Source of the DNA: CAYXGZ01 sp964464755
Lineage (GTDB): Bacteria; Planctomycetota; MHYJ01; JACPRB01
NCBI GenBank assembly: GCA_964464755.1
Contig: CAYXGZ010000089.1
Location: 1 to 8,887, forward strand
Length of the DNA: 8,887 nt
Direction of reading: 5' to 3'
Shown: piece by piece, positions 6,286 to 8,887 of the stretch
Position numbering within the stretch: position 1 is the first letter of the stretch
Layout: each line of letters starts with the position of its first letter
Program-made: the position numbers and the translations under genes
Notes under the pieces: model-generated
What the model was told of the DNA's origin: nothing
Seen by the model: the letters and a program-made list of their open reading frames with translations, nothing else
The model's database searches: none

Positions 6286-7593
6286 GTGCTGCGCCACGCC
6301 TGGCTCCTGCTCCTCCTGCTCGCGCCCGCGCCGAGGGGCGAGCGGCTCGTCGCCGCGTTCTACGCGGCGGACTGGGACGCCGCGACGGGGGAGGGCCTGA
6401 CCCGGCCCGACGGCTCCAGCGCCCTCGAGCTCCACCCGCCCGACCTCAAGGGCCTCTCGTACCGCCAGCCCGCGTGGCACCGCTCCCAGCTCGTCGGGAT
6501 GGGCGAGGCCGGGATCGACGTCGCCCTCTGCGAGTTCGCCGGCCGGCCCGAGGCCGTCGCCGCGCTCGCCAAGGCGCTCGAGGAGCTGGCGACCGGCAAG
6601 GCCCCGTTCCCGCGGGTCGCCCCGGCGGCCGCGTCCACGGCCGACGCCGCGGCCTTCCTCGCGGCGGTGCCCGCCCGATTCGTCGCGACGGTGGACGGCG
6701 CGCCGCTGGCCTGGCTCCGCCCGTCGGCGACCGCCTCCGGCGCGGCCCTCGCCGAGTTCCGCGGAGCCTGGGCCGCGGCCCACGACGGCGTCTTGCCCGC
6801 CGTGGCGGCGGGCCGGGAGTGGGGCGAGCCCGACCTCGCCGTGGCCCCCGGCGGCGCGATCGACGGTCCCGGCGACGGCGACGCGGTCATCCTCGGGCCC
6901 GGCGGCCGCGACGGCCCCGGCCGCGTCCGCGAACGCGACGGCGGGGCCTGGTACGAGCGCGCCTGGTACGCCGTGCTCCGCCGCAAGCCCCGGCTCGTGG
7001 CCGTCGATTCCTGGAACCGCTACGATCGCGCGACCGCCGTGGGCCCGACCCGCGAGCACGGCCGCGAGTACGTCGAGTCGACGCGGAAGTACGCGACGAT
7101 GTTCCGCAAGGGGCACGAGCTGCCCCGGCCGAAGGGGAAGTACTCGACCGCGCCGCTCGTCGCGTGGAACCTCACCTTCGATCCCCCCGACGGAGGCGTG
7201 AAGCCCGTCGACGTGCCCGGCGGGGCCGGCGAGATCGTCGAGGCCGCGGGCGTCCGCATGCTCACCAGCAAGGCCGCCCCGGGGACCGCGCGGCGCCAGC
7301 TCGCCTTCGCGGTGGACGACTCCTTCGCGTGGTGGGAGCGCCGGGCCTACGAGCTGCGGCTCGACTTCCTCGACCGCGGCACCGGGGAGTTCGCCGTCGA
7401 GTACGACGGCTGGGCGGGGCCGGGCCGCGCGGGTCCCGTGGCCTTCACCGACAGCGGGGACTGGCGGGAGGCGGTCCTCCGGCTGCCCGAGGCCGCGCTC
7501 GCCGGGCGCCAGGAGGGCGGGTCCGACTTCCGCATCGTCCTCGAGGGGCGCGGGATCGCCCTCCACCGGGTCGTGCTGCGCCAGGTCCCCTGA
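6286..7593 (+). CDS. Secreted GH71/GH99/DUF5010-like protein with C-terminal beta domain, activity uncertain
   Basis: This 435-residue protein starts with a likely signal peptide (MLRHAWLLLLLLAPAPRG, 1-18), so it is probably exported. The next ~280 residues have the pattern of GH71/GH99/DUF5010-type glycosidase-like barrels: an opening strand LVAAFYAADW (21-30), an early GMGEAGIDVALCEF (71-84), a mid ARFVATVDGAPLAWLRP, and RLVAVDSWNRYDRATAVGPT (237-255) followed by REHGREYVESTRKYA. That last block corresponds to the 'SWNEWHEGT.IEPS.EYG..Y...TR' signature I know from such proteins, but the acidic NE and HEGT positions read NR and DRAT here. Catalytic power may therefore be lost. Residues ~305-435 look like a beta sandwich: an ELRLDFLDRG strand, then VEYDGW, DWREAVLRLPEAAL, DFRIVLEGRGIALHRVVL. 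The start is GTG with a -10 box seven bases upstream. Any substrate is unknown, and the fold call is from pattern only. Confidence 0.8.
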   Translation: MLRHAWLLLLLLAPAPRGERLVAAFYAADWDAATGEGLTRPDGSSALELHPPDLKGLSYRQPAWHRSQLVGMGEAGIDVALCEFAGRPEAVAALAKALEELATGKAPFPRVAPAAASTADAAAFLAAVPARFVATVDGAPLAWLRPSATASGAALAEFRGAWAAAHDGVLPAVAAGREWGEPDLAVAPGGAIDGPGDGDAVILGPGGRDGPGRVRERDGGAWYERAWYAVLRRKPRLVAVDSWNRYDRATAVGPTREHGREYVESTRKYATMFRKGHELPRPKGKYSTAPLVAWNLTFDPPDGGVKPVDVPGGAGEIVEAAGVRMLTSKAAPGTARRQLAFAVDDSFAWWERRAYELRLDFLDRGTGEFAVEYDGWAGPGRAGPVAFTDSGDWREAVLRLPEAALAGRQEGGSDFRIVLEGRGIALHRVVLRQVP

Positions 7594-7628
7594 CATGCCG
7601 CTTCCGTGATGCGGCGGCCCCAAAGCTC

Positions 7629-7656
7629 TTGACCCCCCGGACTCGATTGCTAGAAT
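7629..7656 (+). promoter_or_regulatory. Sigma-70-type promoter of the cold-shock gene
   Basis: TTGACC (7629-7634, 5 of 6 matches) and TAGAAT (7651-7656, 5 of 6 matches) are separated by 16 bases. Predicted start is near 7663, giving a leader of about 40 bases, much shorter than the long thermosensing leader of E. coli cspA. The rest of the gap between the upstream stop (7593) and this promoter holds nothing I can name. Confidence 0.8.
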
Positions 7657-7702
7657 CCCTGCTCGTTCGGGACGTCCGATCAGAGTCGTATGGGAGGTAA
7701 CG

Positions 7703-7939
7703 ATGCCCACCGGCACCGTGAAGTGGTTCAACGACCAGAAGGGGTACGGGTTCATCAAGCAGGAGGGCGTGACGGAGGACATCTTCGTCCACCACACCGC
7801 CATCAAGATGGAGGGGTTCCGCACGCTCGCGCCGGGCGAGGTCGTGGAATTCGAGGTGAAGCAGGACCAGAACGGCCTCAAGGCCGTGAACGTCGTGCGC
7901 ACCGGCCAGGTGAACGGGCCCGAGCCGGGCAACCAGTAG
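7703..7939 (+). CDS. Cold-shock-domain RNA chaperone (CspA family)
   Basis: This 78-residue protein is a single cold-shock domain, an OB-fold that binds single-stranded RNA and DNA and melts RNA secondary structure. The start GTVKWFNDQKGYGFIKQEG contains RNP1 (KGYGFIK, 13-19), and DIFVHHTAI (26-34) contains RNP2. The aromatic binding residues Trp8, Phe9, Tyr15, Phe17, Phe28, His30 and His31 are all present. VEFEVKQDQNGLKAVNVV completes the barrel. It is about ten residues longer than the common 66-70, the extra part being a polar tail (TGQVNGPEPGNQ). GGGAGGT (7692-7698) gives a strong ribosome binding site five bases before the ATG. It is monocistronic, with its own promoter and terminator. 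Whether it is cold-induced or constitutive cannot be read from the sequence, so no paralogue letter is given. Confidence 0.96.
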   Translation: MPTGTVKWFNDQKGYGFIKQEGVTEDIFVHHTAIKMEGFRTLAPGEVVEFEVKQDQNGLKAVNVVRTGQVNGPEPGNQ

Positions 7940-7956
7940 GCCGTCGACATCCACGG

Positions 7957-7991
7957 AACCCCCGGGGGCGACCCCGGGGGTTTCGCTTTTT
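7957..7991 (+). terminator. Intrinsic terminator of the cold-shock gene
   Basis: A perfect 11-bp stem, AACCCCCGGGG (7957-7967) with CCCCGGGGGTT (7972-7982), closes a GCGA tetraloop of the stable GNRA class. G-U and G-C pairs can lengthen the stem toward 7954-7985. A run of five T residues (7987-7991) follows. The stop codon of the convergent repair gene begins at the last T. On the minus strand the hairpin also forms but lacks a U-tract, so it is mainly a plus-strand terminator. Confidence 0.88.
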
Positions 7992-8626
7992 CAGGCGTGC
8001 GGGAAGGGCTCGAGGGGGCAGCCCGCGCACTTCGCGGTCGACCGGCAGTGCTTCTTCCCGACCTCCGTCAGCCGCGCGCGCAGCGCCGCGTAGCTCCCCG
8101 CGTCCCGGGGCAGCCCGCGCTGGATCCACGACCTCATCTCGTCGTAGTCGGCCGACTCCGGGACGGCCCCGTGCCGGGACATGATGCGGTAGGCGTGCAG
8201 GTCGATCGGGAAGCTCGGGATCCCGAGCGCGTGGAGCAGGATCGAGTCGGCCGTCTCGGCCCCGAGCCCCTTGATCTCGACCAGCTCCTCGCGGAGCCGG
8301 TCGGGGCTCCGGGACTTCAGCTTCTCGACGTCGCCCCCGTGGCGGCCGACGAACCAGTCGAGCACCCCGCGCAGGCGGCGGGCCTTCGCGACGGCCTGCC
8401 CGACGGGCCGGATGGCCTCGACGATCGTGCCCTCGTCGAGGGAGTGGAGCTTCGCCGCGTCCAGCAGGCCGAAGGTCCGCAGGGTCGCGAGGGCCTGGTC
8501 GACGTGCTTCCGGGGGCTCCCGCGGGAGAGCACCGACTCGACGATCGCCTCGAAGGTCGGCCGGGGCTCCCCGGGGTCGCGGTCCCCGGCGAGGACCCGG
8601 TGCCACGCGGCGGGGTCGTTCCTCAT
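7991..8626 (-). CDS. HhH-GPD base-excision DNA-repair protein, endonuclease III superfamily
   Basis: This is a 211-residue helix-hairpin-helix DNA glycosylase-type protein. The N-terminal helices read FEAIVESVLSRGSPRKHVDQA (25-45); the usual Q/N after LS is R here. The hairpin is LVEIKGLGAETADSILLHALG (115-135) and the conserved catalytic Asp is Asp142 in PIDLHAYRIM. In bifunctional Nth the hairpin reads GVGRKTA with a catalytic Lys; here that position is Glu124, so a lyase activity is unlikely and a monofunctional glycosylase resembling the MagIII-type branch is more probable. The C-terminal cluster region HCRSTAKCAGCPLEPF has three cysteines (194, 200, 203) with 5- and 2-residue gaps and no fourth, so a normal [4Fe-4S] loop looks incomplete. 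ATG 8626 is chosen because it overlaps the upstream gene's stop (ATGA). An in-frame start at 8722 would run 96 bases into that gene. The lesion recognised is unknown. Confidence 0.9.
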   Translation of the reverse strand: MRNDPAAWHRVLAGDRDPGEPRPTFEAIVESVLSRGSPRKHVDQALATLRTFGLLDAAKLHSLDEGTIVEAIRPVGQAVAKARRLRGVLDWFVGRHGGDVEKLKSRSPDRLREELVEIKGLGAETADSILLHALGIPSFPIDLHAYRIMSRHGAVPESADYDEMRSWIQRGLPRDAGSYAALRARLTEVGKKHCRSTAKCAGCPLEPFPHA

Positions 8627-8887
8627 GACCGGAGCAGGCGCCGCTCGAAGTACTTCGTCCGGGTCCAGACCGTGAGCCAGAGCCCGCCGACCGCGCCCGT
8701 GGGGATGAGCAGCGAGACCCACCAGCCGCCGGGGATGCGCCCGAGCGGGGCGGTGGCCGTCGCCGTGAGCACGAGGGCCGCGCTGAGCGCGACGTGCGCC
8801 ATGAAGCCGAGGAACAGGAGCTTGGAGGCCGGCGGCCGGCCGGGGCGCGGCTTGAGGACGATCACCCCGGTGCGGAGCAGGCGGAGG
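8623..8887 (-). CDS. Small membrane protein, possibly truncated by the window edge
   Basis: I do not recognise this family. A GTG at 8865 would give 80 residues, but the frame stays open to the window edge (upstream residues read LRLLRTG) and no Shine-Dalgarno precedes the GTG, so the true start may lie outside. The visible protein has a proline/arginine-rich stretch (KPRPGRPPASK), two hydrophobic helices (about LLFLGFMAHVALSAALVL and WWVSLLIPTGAVGGLWLTVW) and a basic end (RTKYFERRLLRS). It is probably a two-pass inner-membrane protein with a basic cytoplasmic tail. Its stop overlaps the repair gene's ATG by four bases (ATGA), so the two are translationally coupled. A functional link to DNA repair is not implied by the sequence. 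Confidence 0.7.
   Translation of the reverse strand, partial: LRLLRTGVIVLKPRPGRPPASKLLFLGFMAHVALSAALVLTATATAPLGRIPGGWWVSLLIPTGAVGGLWLTVWTRTKYFERRLLRS

Noticed and set aside
7597..7615. GCCGC/GCGGC hairpin after the secreted-protein gene as a terminator
   Set aside because: It has only five pairs with a nine-base loop and no T-run follows, so it is no better than chance in this composition.
6235..7950. Long minus-strand open frame (571 codons) opposite the secreted protein and csp
   Set aside because: It spans two genes, a promoter and a Shine-Dalgarno on the plus strand, and its translation is low-complexity Gly/Arg/Ala/Val with no recognisable motif.
7957..7991. Bidirectional terminator serving csp and the repair gene
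   Set aside because: On the minus strand the hairpin is followed by TTCCGTGG, with no U-tract; only plus-strand function is supported.
8627..8722. Upstream start for the DNA-repair gene
   Set aside because: It would overlap the membrane-protein gene by about 100 bases; the ATGA junction at 8623-8626 and the start of recognisable sequence favour the shorter form.
1..8887. Mobile elements, CRISPR arrays, tRNA genes or attachment sites
   Set aside because: No spaced direct repeats, transposase motifs, terminal inverted repeats or tRNA-like folds were seen on either strand by reading.

Overview
The window is a very GC-rich (roughly 70% by eye), densely coding stretch of bacterial chromosome. 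It carries ordinary housekeeping genes and a few unrecognised membrane or secreted proteins. I see no tRNA, rRNA, insertion sequence, phage gene or CRISPR array, and base composition is even apart from short AT-richer promoter islands. The apolipoprotein N-acyltransferase implies a Gram-negative-type envelope with lipoproteins. The sigma-54 regulator, an MreB with no mreCD beside it, and a membrane-anchored coiled-coil protein of a style I associate with Planctomycetota suggest a planctomycete or a deltaproteobacterium-like lineage. That placement is inference and is weak.

Layout. (1) 2-3503, plus strand: an overlapping three-gene unit. It holds the C-terminal part of a sigma-54-dependent response regulator (cut by the window edge), moeA and lnt, joined by 1- and 4-base stop/start overlaps. 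(2) 3478-4709, plus: a sigma-70-type promoter buried in the last codons of lnt drives a 290-residue membrane-anchored coiled-coil protein and a 69-residue single-pass membrane protein. The unit ends at a strong intrinsic terminator. (3) 4735-5876, plus: mreB with its own promoter and a clear Shine-Dalgarno. (4) 5873-6238, minus: acpS, converging on mreB so that both stop codons lie in one CTAG. (5) 6286-7593, plus: a secreted protein resembling GH71/GH99/DUF5010-type barrels with a C-terminal beta domain. It diverges from acpS across 47 bases, and both genes look leaderless. (6) 7629-7991, plus: a cold-shock-domain gene with promoter, Shine-Dalgarno and terminator all visible. (7) 7991-8887, minus: an HhH-GPD DNA-repair protein of the endonuclease III superfamily, translationally coupled to an upstream small membrane protein that runs off the window edge.

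Functionally the window mixes molybdenum cofactor synthesis (MoeA), lipoprotein maturation (Lnt), cell shape (MreB), acyl-carrier-protein activation (AcpS), RNA chaperoning (Csp) and base-excision repair. No single pathway unites it. The closest thing to an undescribed system is the pair of membrane proteins just upstream of mreB. The larger has the same broad architecture as MreC (membrane anchor, coiled coil, beta-rich outer domain) but is not recognisable as MreC, and a terminator separates the pair from mreB. I see no convincing novel defence, mobile or secretion system.
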